From positions 163,497 to 227,496 of the forward strand of contig NZ_JAPFPY010000003.1 in assembly GCF_026240945.1 (NCBI RefSeq): 64,000 nt of DNA. Direction: 5' to 3'. A model generated the notes under the pieces. It was given only the letters and a program-made list of their open reading frames with translations, made no database searches and was not told where the DNA came from. The position numbers and the translations under genes were made by a program. Shown in pieces: positions 17,373 through 26,402 of the stretch (the stretch's first letter is position 1; each line of letters begins with the position of its first letter). Source of the stretch: Mycolicibacterium sp. J2 (GTDB taxonomy: Bacteria; Actinomycetota; Actinomycetes; Mycobacteriales; Mycobacteriaceae).

Positions 17373-18737
17373 CTAGCTCTCCTCGATTGCAATAAAAACA
17401 TTCTTGGTTTCGGTGAACGACAAAGGCGCATCCGGGCCCAGCTCACGGCCCAGTCCGGACTGCTTGAATCCGCCGAACGGCGTGGTGTAGCGCACCGACG
17501 AGTGCGAGTTGACGCTGAGGTTCCCGGCCTCGACGGCCCGCGAAACCCGAAGGGCGCGAGACACATTGTCGGTCCAGATGGATCCCGACAACCCGTAGGA
17601 GGTGGCATTGGCCATCGCGATGGCGTCGGCTTCGTCCTCGAACGGCAGCACCGTGACGACCGGCCCGAAGATCTCCTCGGTGACGGTGCGGTCGCCACGG
17701 GTCGGCGTCAGCACGGTCGGGGCGAACCAGTACCCGGGTCCGGCCGGCGCCGACCCGCGGAAGGCCACCGGTGCGTCGCCGGGGACGTAGGCCGCCACCG
17801 ACTCCCAGTGCTTCTTGGACACCAGCGGTCCCATCTCGGTGTCGCGTGCGGTCGGGTCACCCACCACCACGCCCTTGACCGCGGGTTCCAGCAGCTCCAT
17901 GAACCGGTCATAGATGCTGCGCTGCACCAGGATTCGGCTGCGGGCACAGCAGTCCTGACCGGCGTTGTCGAACACCCCGTAGGGTGCGGTGGCCGCGGCG
18001 CGCTCCAGGTCGCAGTCGTCGAAGACGATGTTGGCGCTCTTGCCGCCCAGCTCCAGGGTGACGCGCTTGACCTGCGCGGCGGCGCCGGCCATCACCCGGG
18101 TGCCGACCCGGGTCGAGCCGGTGAACACCACCTTGCGCACGTCGGGATGGGTGACGAAGCGCTCCCCCACCACCGGACCCGCTCCCGGCAGCACCTGGAA
18201 GAGTCCCTCGGGCAGGCCCGATTCCAGAGCCAGCTGGCCCAGCCGGATGGAGGTCAGCGGTGTCCACTCGGCAGGCTTGAGCAGCACCGCGTTACCGGCG
18301 GCCAGCGCCGGGGCGAACCCCCAGGCCGCGATGGTCATCGGGAAATTCCACGGGGTGATCACCCCGACCACGCCGAGCGGCTCGTGGAAGGTGACGTCCA
18401 GGCCGCCGGCCACCGGAATCTGCTTGCCGGACAAACGTTCCGGGCTGGCCGCGTAATAGGTGAGCACATCGCGGACGTGCCCGGCCTCCCACTCGGCCTG
18501 GCCGATCGGATGCCCGGAGTTGGCCACCTCCAGCGCCGCCAGCTCAGCGAGGTGGGCATCGACCGCCGCGGCGAACGCGCGGAGTGCCCCCGCCCGGTCG
18601 GCGGGCGCCAGCCGCGCCCACCGCCGCTGGGGGACCACCGCGGCCGCCACCGCATCGTCGACCGCCGCTTCGTCGAGCAACTCGACGGTGCGCAACACCT
18701 CCTCGGTCGCCGGGTTGATGACCTCACACGTGCTCAT
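17373..18737 (-). CDS. aldC: NAD(P)-dependent aldehyde dehydrogenase
   Basis: A 454-residue ALDH superfamily enzyme matching the size and place of M. tuberculosis AldC (Rv2858c). It has the oxyanion Asn in ITPWNFPM, the catalytic Glu in TLELGGKSA, the nucleophile Cys in NAGQDCCARSR and the EEIFGPV motif near the end. In the operon it would oxidise an aldehyde formed from a gamma-glutamylated or free amine, the PuuC-like step. The ATG at 18737 overlaps the preceding hydrolase stop (ATGA), showing translational coupling. An in-frame upstream extension lies within the hydrolase gene and is not used. Confidence 0.92.
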   Translation of the reverse strand: MSTCEVINPATEEVLRTVELLDEAAVDDAVAAAVVPQRRWARLAPADRAGALRAFAAAVDAHLAELAALEVANSGHPIGQAEWEAGHVRDVLTYYAASPERLSGKQIPVAGGLDVTFHEPLGVVGVITPWNFPMTIAAWGFAPALAAGNAVLLKPAEWTPLTSIRLGQLALESGLPEGLFQVLPGAGPVVGERFVTHPDVRKVVFTGSTRVGTRVMAGAAAQVKRVTLELGGKSANIVFDDCDLERAAATAPYGVFDNAGQDCCARSRILVQRSIYDRFMELLEPAVKGVVVGDPTARDTEMGPLVSKKHWESVAAYVPGDAPVAFRGSAPAGPGYWFAPTVLTPTRGDRTVTEEIFGPVVTVLPFEDEADAIAMANATSYGLSGSIWTDNVSRALRVSRAVEAGNLSVNSHSSVRYTTPFGGFKQSGLGRELGPDAPLSFTETKNVFIAIEES

Positions 18738-19492
18738 GAAACCCTTTCCGTCGCATACTCGGCCGCCGCCTGCACCAGGCCGGCGAACAACCGCAGATCG
18801 TCCAGCCGCTCCTCTGGATGCCATTGCACCGCCACGACGAACTGATCACCTGGCAGCTCCACGCCCTCGATCACCCCGTCTGTGGTGTCCTGGGCGCTGA
18901 TGATCAGCCCGTCGCCGAGCCGGTCGATCGCCTGGTGGTGATAGCACTGGGCATCCGAGGATTCCCCGATGAGTGCGGCCAGCCGGGTGCCCGGAACGGT
19001 CTGCACGTGGGAGGTCGAGAACACCGCATTGCCCTGCTGATGACGGGTGTGGCCGAGTACATCGGGCAGGTGCTGATGCAAGGTACCGCCGAGCGCCACG
19101 TTGAGCACCTGGGCCCCGCGGCAGATCCCGAGTACCGGCATGCCGCGGCGCAGCGCCGCCCGCAGCAACGTGAACTCCCATTCGTCGCGCGGGCCGGCCG
19201 GCTCGTCGGTCGCCGAGTGCCGTTGCTGGCCATAGCTTTCCGGGTTGACATCGCGGCCACCGGTGATGATCAGCCCGTCGACGCCACGCAGCACCCGTTC
19301 GGCCACCTCGGCACCGTGCGGTTGGGGCGGCAACAGCACCGCGGTACCGCCACCGAGATTGACCCCTTCGATGTAGATGGCGGGCAAGAAGCTGGCTTGC
19401 ACATCCCACACCCCGGTCTGCGCCTGCTGCAGGTAGGTGGTCAGTCCGATGACCGGCCGCGGTGACCCGGGGTTCTGGTCAGAGGCGCTCAA
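18734..19492 (-). CDS. Class I glutamine amidotransferase-like gamma-glutamyl hydrolase (PuuD-like)
   Basis: A 252-residue peptidase C26-type hydrolase. ITGGRDVNPESYGQ, the nucleophile Cys in LGICRGAQVLNVALGG and the catalytic His-x-Glu in AVQWHPEE are all present. This family removes glutamate from gamma-glutamyl compounds, such as gamma-glutamyl-GABA in the Puu pathway. I place the start at TTG 19492: GGAAAGGAGAAGGGG lies just upstream on the minus strand, and the protein then begins as a normal family member. The first 14 nt overlap the glnA4 3' end in another frame. It corresponds to Rv2859c. Confidence 0.86.
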   Translation of the reverse strand: MSASDQNPGSPRPVIGLTTYLQQAQTGVWDVQASFLPAIYIEGVNLGGGTAVLLPPQPHGAEVAERVLRGVDGLIITGGRDVNPESYGQQRHSATDEPAGPRDEWEFTLLRAALRRGMPVLGICRGAQVLNVALGGTLHQHLPDVLGHTRHQQGNAVFSTSHVQTVPGTRLAALIGESSDAQCYHHQAIDRLGDGLIISAQDTTDGVIEGVELPGDQFVVAVQWHPEERLDDLRLFAGLVQAAAEYATERVS

Positions 19493-20828
19493 AGCCCCTT
19501 CTCCTTTCCCAATCCGTGACGGCCCCGTTGAACGCGGCCAGTTCCACACGAGCGTTGTTGAGATAGTGCTCGACGACGTCGTCACCGAACGCCGCGCGGG
19601 CCACCGTCGAGCCCGCGAACAGGTCGGCCGCCTCGGCCAGGGTGGTGGGCAGGCGCTGGGCGCCACCGGTGTAGGCGTTGCCGGTGCATGCCTCTTCCAG
19701 TTCGAGTCCTTCGTCGATGCCGTGCAGGCCGCCGGCGATCAATGCCGCGACCGCCAGGTACTGGTTCACGTCCCCGCCAGGGGCCCGGCATTCCATCCGC
19801 ATCCCCTGCCCGTGCCCCACCACCCGAAGAGCGCAGGTGCGATTGTCCATACCCCACGCCACCGCCGTCGGGGCGAAGCTGCCGTCGGCAAAGCGCTTGT
19901 AGGAGTTGATATTCGGAGCATAGAACAGCGTCAACTCACGCAGAGTCGCCAGCTGGCCGGCCACGAAGCTGCGGAACATCGCCGACATGCCCTGCGGGTC
20001 GGCGTCGTCGGAAAAGACGGCGGCGCCGTCGGTGCCACGGAAAGAGACGTGGATATGACAGCTGTTGCCTTCCCGCTCATCGAATTTCGCCATGAAGGTC
20101 AGCGATTTACCGTGCTGGTCGGCGATCTCCTTGGCACCGTTCTTGTAGATGGTGTGGTTGTCGCAGGTGACCAGCGCGTCGTCATAGCGAAAGGCGATCT
20201 CTTGCTGACCGAGGTTGCACTCGCCCTTGACGCCCTCGCAGTACATGCCGGCGCCCTCCATCCCGCGGCGGATGTCGCGCAGCAGCGGCTCCATCCGGGT
20301 CGAGGCCAGCATCGCGTAGTCGACGTTGTAGTCGGTGGCCGGTGTCAGACCGCGATAGTCGGCGGCCCAGGCCGCGCGGTAGGTGTCCTCGAACACCATG
20401 AATTCCAGCTCGGTCCCGACGAACGCGGCCAGCCCACGGTCGGCCAGCCGGTCGAGTTGCCGGCGCAAGATGCTGCGCGGCGCCTGGAGCACGGGACGAC
20501 CGTCGGTCCAGGACAGGTCGGCCATCACCAGTGCGGTACCGGGTAGCCACGGCAACAACCGCAGGGTGCCGAAATCCGGGGTCATCACCATGTCGCCGTA
20601 GCCGGTCGCCCAACTGGAGATCGCGTAACCGTCGACGGTGTTCATGTCGACGTCCACGGCCAGCAGGTAGTTGCAGCATTCGGCCCCGTGGGCGGCGACC
20701 TCCTCGACGAACAGCCGCGCGGACACCCGTTTGCCGGTGAGGCGGCCCTGCATATCGGTGAACCCGACGATGACGGTGTCCACGTCCCCGTCGGCGACGA
20801 GACGCTCCAGCTCGAACTGCGTCAGCAT
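19479..20828 (-). CDS. glnA4: Glutamine synthetase-like gamma-glutamylamine ligase (GlnA4)
   Basis: A 449-residue class I glutamine synthetase-fold ligase. ELEFMVFEDTYRAAW, KGECNLGQQEIAF, GNSCHIHVSF and RMECRAPGGDVNQYLAVAAL are the GS catalytic-site segments, but divergence from true GlnA and the operon context suggest an amine other than ammonia as acceptor, as in PuuA or the Streptomyces GlnA3/GlnA4 enzymes. It is first in a minus-strand operon with the PuuD-like hydrolase, aldehyde dehydrogenase, SDR and GntR regulator. The ATG at 20828 has GGGAGCG upstream; an in-frame ATG 11 codons earlier lacks a site. Whether the amine is ethanolamine, putrescine or another cannot be told. Confidence 0.9.
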   Translation of the reverse strand: MLTQFELERLVADGDVDTVIVGFTDMQGRLTGKRVSARLFVEEVAAHGAECCNYLLAVDVDMNTVDGYAISSWATGYGDMVMTPDFGTLRLLPWLPGTALVMADLSWTDGRPVLQAPRSILRRQLDRLADRGLAAFVGTELEFMVFEDTYRAAWAADYRGLTPATDYNVDYAMLASTRMEPLLRDIRRGMEGAGMYCEGVKGECNLGQQEIAFRYDDALVTCDNHTIYKNGAKEIADQHGKSLTFMAKFDEREGNSCHIHVSFRGTDGAAVFSDDADPQGMSAMFRSFVAGQLATLRELTLFYAPNINSYKRFADGSFAPTAVAWGMDNRTCALRVVGHGQGMRMECRAPGGDVNQYLAVAALIAGGLHGIDEGLELEEACTGNAYTGGAQRLPTTLAEAADLFAGSTVARAAFGDDVVEHYLNNARVELAAFNGAVTDWERRRGFERL

Positions 20829-21012
20829 GCAGAACGCTCCCTCTCTACGACGAGAAGTCAACCATTACCGCCCTGTGACTACCGCAGGCGCGTTGTCTTC
20901 GACGGTTATTCACCTACACATTTACACAACCGTCACCTCAAAGGTAGGACAGCAGACCAATAGGGGCCTATTCTCCCCCTAGATCCGGGGGGCCGTCGAC
21001 AAGGAGACTGCT
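20829..21012. promoter_or_regulatory. Divergent control region between glnA4 operon and APC permease
   Basis: This 184-bp gap serves two divergent transcripts. It contains GACGGTT (20901-20907) paired with AACCGTC (20928-20934), and AATAGG-GG-CCTATT (20959-20972). Either may be an operator for the operon's GntR regulator. AAGGAG at 21001-21006 is the permease ribosome binding site. Confidence 0.5.
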
Positions 21013-22581
21013 GTGCCAGAAGGCCACGAACTGCTGGACGAGGACGAACGGCATCTCGCCAGCCTCGGCTACACCCAGGAACTGCACCGGTCCTGGTCGA
21101 GTTTCTCCAACTTCGCCATCTCGTTCTCCATCATCTCCATCCTGGCCGGGTGTTTCACCTCGTTCGGCCTGGGCTGGAACAACGGCGGCCCGGCCGCCAT
21201 CGCCTGGGGCTGGCCGATCATCGCGGTCTTCATCCTGATCATCGGGCTCTGCATGTCCGAGCTGGTCTCGGCATTCCCGACCTCCGGTGGAATCTATTGG
21301 TGGGCAGCCAAGCTCGGCGGCCCCAAGGCCGGTTTCTACACCGGCTGGCTGAACCTGATCGGCCTGATCGCCATCCTGGCGTCGGTGGCCTACGGCAGCG
21401 CCACCTTCCTGGACCTCACGTTGAGCACCTTCAGCGAGAGCTGGGCGGCCGGCTACAGCCTGACCAGGGTGTTCATCATGTTCCTGGCCATCCTCGTGGT
21501 GGTCGCGGTGATCAACATCTTCTCATCGCACCTCCTGGCGGTCATCAACAACATCTCGGTGTGGTGGCACGTCTTCGGGGCGGTGGCGGTGATCGTCATC
21601 CTGTGGGCCATCCCCGCGCGACACGCCAGCTTCTCCACCGTGTTCGCCACCACCGTCAACAACACCGGCTTCTTCGGCGGCTCGACCTCGGGCCTGGCGT
21701 TCCTGTTCTTCGTGCTGCCCATGTCGGCGATCCTGACCCAGTACACGATCACCGGTTACGACGCGTCGGCGCACCTGTCCGAGGAAACCAAGAGCGCGGC
21801 CGACGGTGCGGCCAAAGGCATTTGGCGGTCCATCTTCTATTCCGCGATCGGCGGCTGGATCCTGCTGCTGACGTTCCTGTTCGCGGTCCAGGATGTCGAC
21901 GGGGTGACCGCCGGCGGTGGCGCGGTGGCCACCATCTTCACCCAGGCCATGGACTCGAAGTGGGTCGGCATCGTGCTGTTCATCTCGACTGCGGGCCAGT
22001 TGTTCTGCACCACCGCCTGCCAGACCAGCGCATCGCGGATGCTGTTCGCGTTCAGTCGGGACCGTGCGGTGCCCGGGCACCAGCTGTGGTCGAAGATCAA
22101 CGCCAACCGGGTACCGGCCAATGCCGTGATGATCACCGCCGCGATCGCCGCCCTGCTGACGCTGCCGGCACTGGTCAAGGTGGACATCAACGGCGCCCCG
22201 GTGCCGGTCGCCTTCTTCGCCGTGGTCTCGATCGGCGTCGTCGGGCTGTACCTGTGCTTCGCGGTGCCGATCTATTACCGCTGGAAGGCCGGTGATTCGT
22301 TCCCGCTGGGCAAATGGAACCTGCGTGGCCACCACAAGTGGATGGCGCCGGTGGCCCTCGCCGAGATCATCATTACGTCGATCATCGCCATGTTCCCCAC
22401 CTCGATCGGCGGCGCGCCATGGGATGCGAGCTTCGAGTGGAAGTTCGTCAACTACACGCCGATCCTGGTCGGCACCGTGCTCGTGCTGCTGTACATCTAC
22501 TGGCATGTGTCCGTGAAGCATTGGTTCACCGGTCCGGTGAAGCAGGTGGACATCACCGGTGGGGAGTTGACGGACGCCTGA
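21013..22581 (+). CDS. APC superfamily amine/amino-acid permease (GABA permease/Bat1-like)
   Basis: A 522-residue transporter with about 12 membrane segments. The N-terminal DERHLASLGYTQELHRSWSSFSNFAISFSIISILAG is typical of the amino acid/choline transporter group that includes fungal GABA permease and plant BAT1. The SGGIYWWAAKLGG segment in helix 2 and LTQYTITGYDASAHLSEET in the middle are family motifs. It is divergent from glnA4 and is most simply the importer for the amine processed by that operon. GTG start with AAGGAG 7 nt upstream. Confidence 0.9.
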   Translation: MPEGHELLDEDERHLASLGYTQELHRSWSSFSNFAISFSIISILAGCFTSFGLGWNNGGPAAIAWGWPIIAVFILIIGLCMSELVSAFPTSGGIYWWAAKLGGPKAGFYTGWLNLIGLIAILASVAYGSATFLDLTLSTFSESWAAGYSLTRVFIMFLAILVVVAVINIFSSHLLAVINNISVWWHVFGAVAVIVILWAIPARHASFSTVFATTVNNTGFFGGSTSGLAFLFFVLPMSAILTQYTITGYDASAHLSEETKSAADGAAKGIWRSIFYSAIGGWILLLTFLFAVQDVDGVTAGGGAVATIFTQAMDSKWVGIVLFISTAGQLFCTTACQTSASRMLFAFSRDRAVPGHQLWSKINANRVPANAVMITAAIAALLTLPALVKVDINGAPVPVAFFAVVSIGVVGLYLCFAVPIYYRWKAGDSFPLGKWNLRGHHKWMAPVALAEIIITSIIAMFPTSIGGAPWDASFEWKFVNYTPILVGTVLVLLYIYWHVSVKHWFTGPVKQVDITGGELTDA

Positions 22582-22590
22582 GCGCTCCGG

Positions 22591-23154
22591 CTACCACGTA
22601 CTGGTGCGCATGACGATCTCGGTGGCGACCTGCGCGGTGGATTCACCGGCATTGCGCCGGCCGAGTAACTCCACCAGGCGGTACTCACCGTAGACGTAGC
22701 GCTGGCTGGCGACCCCCACCGCGTGCGCGGCGGGGTTGCTCACCAGCACGGTGGTGTTCATCTCGACCGGCGGGCAGGTCTCGTCGGGGATGACCCCGGC
22801 CTGGTCAGCCACCCGTGGGTGGCCTCGGTCGATCGCCACCAGGCCGATGAACCGGTCGAGCCGGGTCGCCGCCAGCCGCCAGGCCAGTTCACCGCCGAGG
22901 CGGTCCCCGACCAGCAGGCCCCACCGCACCCCGAGCGCGTCGAGCACCCCCACCACCACGTCGGCCGTCAATTGCGGATTGGGGTAGATGACGATGGTTC
23001 GCAGCGACGCGTTGTGCAACCGCTGGCACACGCCGTCGTAGGCCCGGGCACCGGGAGCCGCGGCGCCCAGCAGCACCACCACGCCGCCCTTGTCAGGACC
23101 GGCCACCTCCACGGCGACGGGGACCCCGTCGACGGTCACCATGGTCGAAGGCAT
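22591..23154 (-). CDS. Small alpha/beta hydrolase-like protein lacking the serine nucleophile
   Basis: A 187-residue protein with a short alpha/beta hydrolase pattern: the VVVLLGAAAPGARAYDGVCQRL strand and loop after strand 3, then GLLVGDRLGGELAWRLA where the nucleophile elbow should be. At this place the canonical G-x-S-x-G reads Gly-Asp-Arg-Leu-Gly, so Arg replaces the catalytic Ser and hydrolase activity is unlikely. The protein is also shorter than normal hydrolases, missing most of the cap and the late His region. It may be a non-catalytic binding protein. It lies 62 bp downstream of a lipoprotein gene on the same strand. Confidence 0.65.
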   Translation of the reverse strand: MPSTMVTVDGVPVAVEVAGPDKGGVVVLLGAAAPGARAYDGVCQRLHNASLRTIVIYPNPQLTADVVVGVLDALGVRWGLLVGDRLGGELAWRLAATRLDRFIGLVAIDRGHPRVADQAGVIPDETCPPVEMNTTVLVSNPAAHAVGVASQRYVYGEYRLVELLGRRNAGESTAQVATEIVMRTSTW

Positions 23155-23216
23155 TGGGTCACGCTAGGACATCAGCCGGTCGGACATGGCCGTTTTCGCC
23201 GTCTGCAACTCGGCTG

Positions 23217-23876
23217 TCAGCGCCGCGCGACACGGTTCGCTTGGTTGCCGACGATATCGAGGAAGGTTTGCGGCAGCGTGGCCCGGACCGGCACGGCGGG
23301 ATCCGGCGTCGGGAAGGCGACCGCGAAAACAGCCATCCCGTCGACATTTTCGAACGACGAGTAGACGCTGGTGCGCTCCACGCCGAGCTGCATCGTTTGC
23401 TCGTAGACCAGCGCGCCGGGGCGGTCGGTGGCCAGCCGGGTGGTGGTCATCGGGATACCGGGCATGGACCGGTCGAAAAAGGTCTCATAACGCGCGCACC
23501 GTTGCGCGGTCGCAGTGATGCCGTCCAGATCCAGTTGCCAGCTCAGCACGGTCACGACGATGCGAGCGCCGTCATAGCTGACGCTGTATTTGGCAGCGCT
23601 GCCCGCGCCGCGTTCGGCGGAGGCGGCGATCACGCGCGTGAAACCGTCACTGCACCCCTCTGGGGTGGACAACATGGACGGCGGTCCACCGGCGCCGTCG
23701 GGCGCACCCGGTTGCTCGACGAGTCGGTCGTAGCGCACACCGGCCGGAAAATCCGCCGCGGTCAGCAGGACGTTCCGCAGCCTGGCCCCCGGCCAGGTCG
23801 CGGTCCCGGTCACCACGTCGCCGCAGCCGCCGACCACCAGGGCGGTCAACGCCGCCGCCACCAGCCGGGCCGTCAT
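23217..23876 (-). CDS. Putative lipoprotein of unknown function
   Basis: A 219-residue exported protein. The first 18 residues form a short lipoprotein signal (MTARLVAAALTALVVGGC) whose Val-Gly-Gly-Cys is a lipobox, so the mature protein would be lipid-anchored from Cys18. The mature part has two or three further Cys residues (PEGCSDGFT, AQRCARYE) that could form a disulfide, and a pattern of beta strands like the DUF5642/LpqN-type mycobacterial sensor-like lipoproteins, which is only a suggestion. It is followed by the hydrolase-like gene and preceded by cobQ on the same strand. Confidence 0.7.
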   Translation of the reverse strand: MTARLVAAALTALVVGGCGDVVTGTATWPGARLRNVLLTAADFPAGVRYDRLVEQPGAPDGAGGPPSMLSTPEGCSDGFTRVIAASAERGAGSAAKYSVSYDGARIVVTVLSWQLDLDGITATAQRCARYETFFDRSMPGIPMTTTRLATDRPGALVYEQTMQLGVERTSVYSSFENVDGMAVFAVAFPTPDPAVPVRATLPQTFLDIVGNQANRVARR

Positions 23877-23999
23877 CGCCCCAGGTTACCGGCATCGGCC
23901 GAAGTGGCGGGGGTGCACCGTCGCGCGACCCGTGGGAGTGCGGTCAGCGAAAACCACTCCTGTTGTCCCGCTGCGGATTCCAGGTCGACACCGGTACGG

Positions 24000-25490
24000 T
24001 CAGGCGGGGCCGGTGGTCGAGGAGATCACCGGCCGCCGTGGCGGACCGTCCAGTAGCGCGAGCACCGCGTCGAGGTCGACATGCGCGGCCAGCGCGTCGG
24101 CCATCACGTCCAGCTGCGCGTCCCGTCGGGACCGCACATCGGTGTCGTCGGCCACCACGAAGCCGGTGCAGCCGGCGGCCTGCGCCACCTCGGCGAGCCA
24201 GGGCCGGCGAATATCGTCGTTGTCCAGCAGTCCGTGCCAGTGCGTACCGAACACCGCACCGTCGCGAAGGCCGATGCCGAGCCAGTCCTGCGCACCGGAG
24301 CGACGGACCTGACCGTGGTGGATCTCGTAACCGTGCAGCGGGGTCTCCCAGTGCCGCAGGGTTTTCTGCGGCTCGAAGACGATATCGGCGTCCAGCAGAC
24401 CCAGGCCGTCCACCGCCCCGGCCCGCGACTCCACCGGATCGTCGATACGCCGGCACAACATCTGGAACCCGCCGCACACACCCAGCACCGGACGCCCGGC
24501 CCGCGCATGCGCCAGCACCGCCTCGGCCAGGCCCCGCTCCCGCAACCAGGACAGATCCGAGACGGTGGCCTTGCTGCCGGGCAGGACCACCACGTCGGCA
24601 TCGGCGATATCCGCCGGGTCGGCGACCCAACGCACGAGCACGCCGGGTTCACAGGCCAGCGCCTCCACATCGGTCGAGTTCGAGATGCGGGGCAGTCGCA
24701 CCGCCGCCACCCGCAGCCACTGCCGCCCGACGGGCGCGCCCGGGTCACCCAGGGTGGCACCGGGGGTTACCGACAGCGAGTCCTCGGTGTCCAACCACAG
24801 CGAGTCGAGGTGGGGAATGACGCCGTAGGTCGGCCGGCCGGTCCGGTCCCGCAGTTGGTCCAGCCCCGGGGCCAGCAGCGCCGGATCACCGCGGAACTTG
24901 TTGACCAGGTATCCGCTGATGAGTTTCTGATCCTCGGGCTCGAGCACTGCGACGGTGCCGAACAGGTGCGCCAGCAGGCCACCGCGGTCGATATCGCCGA
25001 CCAGCAGCACGGCCAGCCCGGCGGCGCGCGCCAGACCCATGTTCGCCAGGTCGGTGGCCCGCAGGTTGATCTCGGCAGGCGATCCGGCGCCCTCGCAGAT
25101 GACCGCGTCGAATTCGGTTCGCAGCGAGGCCAATTCATCGGCGACGACGGCGGCCAGCTCGGTGCGCCTGCTGAAATAGTCGCCGGCAGCCATGGTCCCG
25201 GCAACCTGGCCGCGCACCACCAGCTGCGACGTGCGGTCGCTGCCGGGTTTGAGCAGGATCGGGTTGAACCGGATGCTGGGCGCCAGGCCCGCGGCGCGGG
25301 CCTGCATGGCTTGCGCGCGGCCGATCTCCCCACCCTCGACGGTGACCGCCGAATTGTTGCTCATGTTCTGCGCCTTGAACGGCGCCACCCGGATTCCCTT
25401 GCGGGCCAGCAATCGGCACAGCCCCGCGACGACCATGGACTTGCCGGCGTCGGAGGTGGTGCCGGCGACCAGCAGGGCGCCGCCGGTCAC
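24000..25490 (-). CDS. cobQ: Adenosylcobyric acid synthase (glutamine-hydrolysing)
   Basis: A 496-residue enzyme that amidates the b, d, e and g side chains of adenosylcobyrinate a,c-diamide. The dethiobiotin-synthetase-like domain has the P-loop [16 protein letters not shown] and [12 protein letters not shown]; the amidotransferase domain has Cys in [11 protein letters not shown] and HWHGLLDND near the end. The GTG start at 25490 overlaps the mapB stop (GTGA), so cobQ is translationally coupled to mapB. In M. tuberculosis cobQ1 is, as I recall, at another locus (Rv0255c), so this placement is a local difference. It extends the cobalamin capacity of the window (cysG, cobB, cobO, chelatase, nicT). 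Confidence 0.94.
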   Translation of the reverse strand: MTGGALLVAGTTSDAGKSMVVAGLCRLLARKGIRVAPFKAQNMSNNSAVTVEGGEIGRAQAMQARAAGLAPSIRFNPILLKPGSDRTSQLVVRGQVAGTMAAGDYFSRRTELAAVVADELASLRTEFDAVICEGAGSPAEINLRATDLANMGLARAAGLAVLLVGDIDRGGLLAHLFGTVAVLEPEDQKLISGYLVNKFRGDPALLAPGLDQLRDRTGRPTYGVIPHLDSLWLDTEDSLSVTPGATLGDPGAPVGRQWLRVAAVRLPRISNSTDVEALACEPGVLVRWVADPADIADADVVVLPGSKATVSDLSWLRERGLAEAVLAHARAGRPVLGVCGGFQMLCRRIDDPVESRAGAVDGLGLLDADIVFEPQKTLRHWETPLHGYEIHHGQVRRSGAQDWLGIGLRDGAVFGTHWHGLLDNDDIRRPWLAEVAQAAGCTGFVVADDTDVRSRRDAQLDVMADALAAHVDLDAVLALLDGPPRRPVISSTTGPA

Positions 25491-26344
25491 GCCAGGGTCA
25501 GGATGTCGGCGCCATCCGCGGTGACCACCAGCGTGTGCTCGAACTGCGCGGTCCACTTGCGATCCTTGGTGGCGACCGTCCAGCCGTCGTCCCAGATCTC
25601 GTAGTCCAGCGAGCCCAGGTTGATCATCGGCTCGATGGTGAACGTCATCCCGGGTTCCAGCACGGTGTCGACGGCCGGCTGGTCGTAGTGCAGCACCACC
25701 AGCCCGTTGTGGAATGTGGTGCCGATGCCGTGACCGGTGAAATCGCGAACAACGTTGTACCCGAAGCGATTAGCGTAGGACTCGATGACCCGTCCGACCA
25801 CCGAGAGCTGCCGGCCGGGCTTGACCGCCTTGATGGCCCGCATGGTCGCCTCGTGGGTCCGCTCCACCAGCAACCGGTGTTCCTCGGACACGTCCCCGGC
25901 CAAGAAGGTGGCGTTGGTGTCACCGTGCACGCCATCGATGTACGCGGTGACGTCGATGTTGACGATGTCACCGTCCTCGATGACAGTGGAATCCGGGATG
26001 CCGTGGCAGATCACCTCGTTCAGCGACGTGCAGCAGGATTTCGGGAAGCCCTTGTAGCCCAGCGTGGACGGATAGGCACCGTGGTCGATCATGTACTCGT
26101 GCGCCACGCGGTCCAGGTGATCGGTGGTCACGCCGGGTGCGACCGCCTTACCGGCCTCGGCCAGCGCGCCGGCGGCGATCCGGCCCGCCACCCGCATCTT
26201 CTCGATCACCTCGGGGGTCTGCACCCACGGCTCGTGCCCCTCGAGGGCCGTGGGTTTCCAGGCGTACTCCGGACGAGGAATGGACTTGGGCACCGGCAGG
26301 GTCGGGGACAACTCACCGGACCGAAGGGGCGCACGCACAGGCAT
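25487..26344 (-). CDS. map: Methionine aminopeptidase, type I
   Basis: A 285-residue cytosolic metalloprotease that removes initiator methionine, equal in length to M. tuberculosis MapB (Rv2861c). The 40-residue N-terminal extension ([23 protein letters not shown]) is typical of actinobacterial MetAP1c with an SH3-partner-like motif. Metal ligands are seen as Asp in [11 protein letters not shown] and HGDTNATF, His in [10 protein letters not shown], Glu in IEPMINLG and Glu in AQFEHTLVV. The ATG at 26344 fits the homologues; TACGCT lies 7 nt before it. Confidence 0.95.
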   Translation of the reverse strand: MPVRAPLRSGELSPTLPVPKSIPRPEYAWKPTALEGHEPWVQTPEVIEKMRVAGRIAAGALAEAGKAVAPGVTTDHLDRVAHEYMIDHGAYPSTLGYKGFPKSCCTSLNEVICHGIPDSTVIEDGDIVNIDVTAYIDGVHGDTNATFLAGDVSEEHRLLVERTHEATMRAIKAVKPGRQLSVVGRVIESYANRFGYNVVRDFTGHGIGTTFHNGLVVLHYDQPAVDTVLEPGMTFTIEPMINLGSLDYEIWDDGWTVATKDRKWTAQFEHTLVVTADGADILTLA

Positions 26345-26351
26345 GTCCCCC

Positions 26352-26357
26352 AGCGTA
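26352..26357 (-). promoter_or_regulatory. Candidate leaderless -10 box (TACGCT) for map-cobQ
   Basis: TACGCT on the minus strand ends 7 nt before the map ATG at 26344, a leaderless-promoter spacing. A GGGGGA stretch between them could instead act as a ribosome binding site. Confidence 0.35.
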
Positions 26358-26402
26358 ATGGTGCACCTGCGGCCACCGGCATCGGCGGTGGCCAGGCGAT
26401 CC

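Noticed and set aside
15810..18845. A 1011-codon open frame on the plus strand opposite the GntR, SDR and aldC genes
   Set aside because: The minus-strand genes carry clear motifs and good starts; the plus frame is repetitive and motif-free.
22582..26402. A cobalamin riboswitch near cobQ or map
   Set aside because: No room: cobQ overlaps map, and the gap before map is 58 bp with no B12-box-like sequence that I could recognise.
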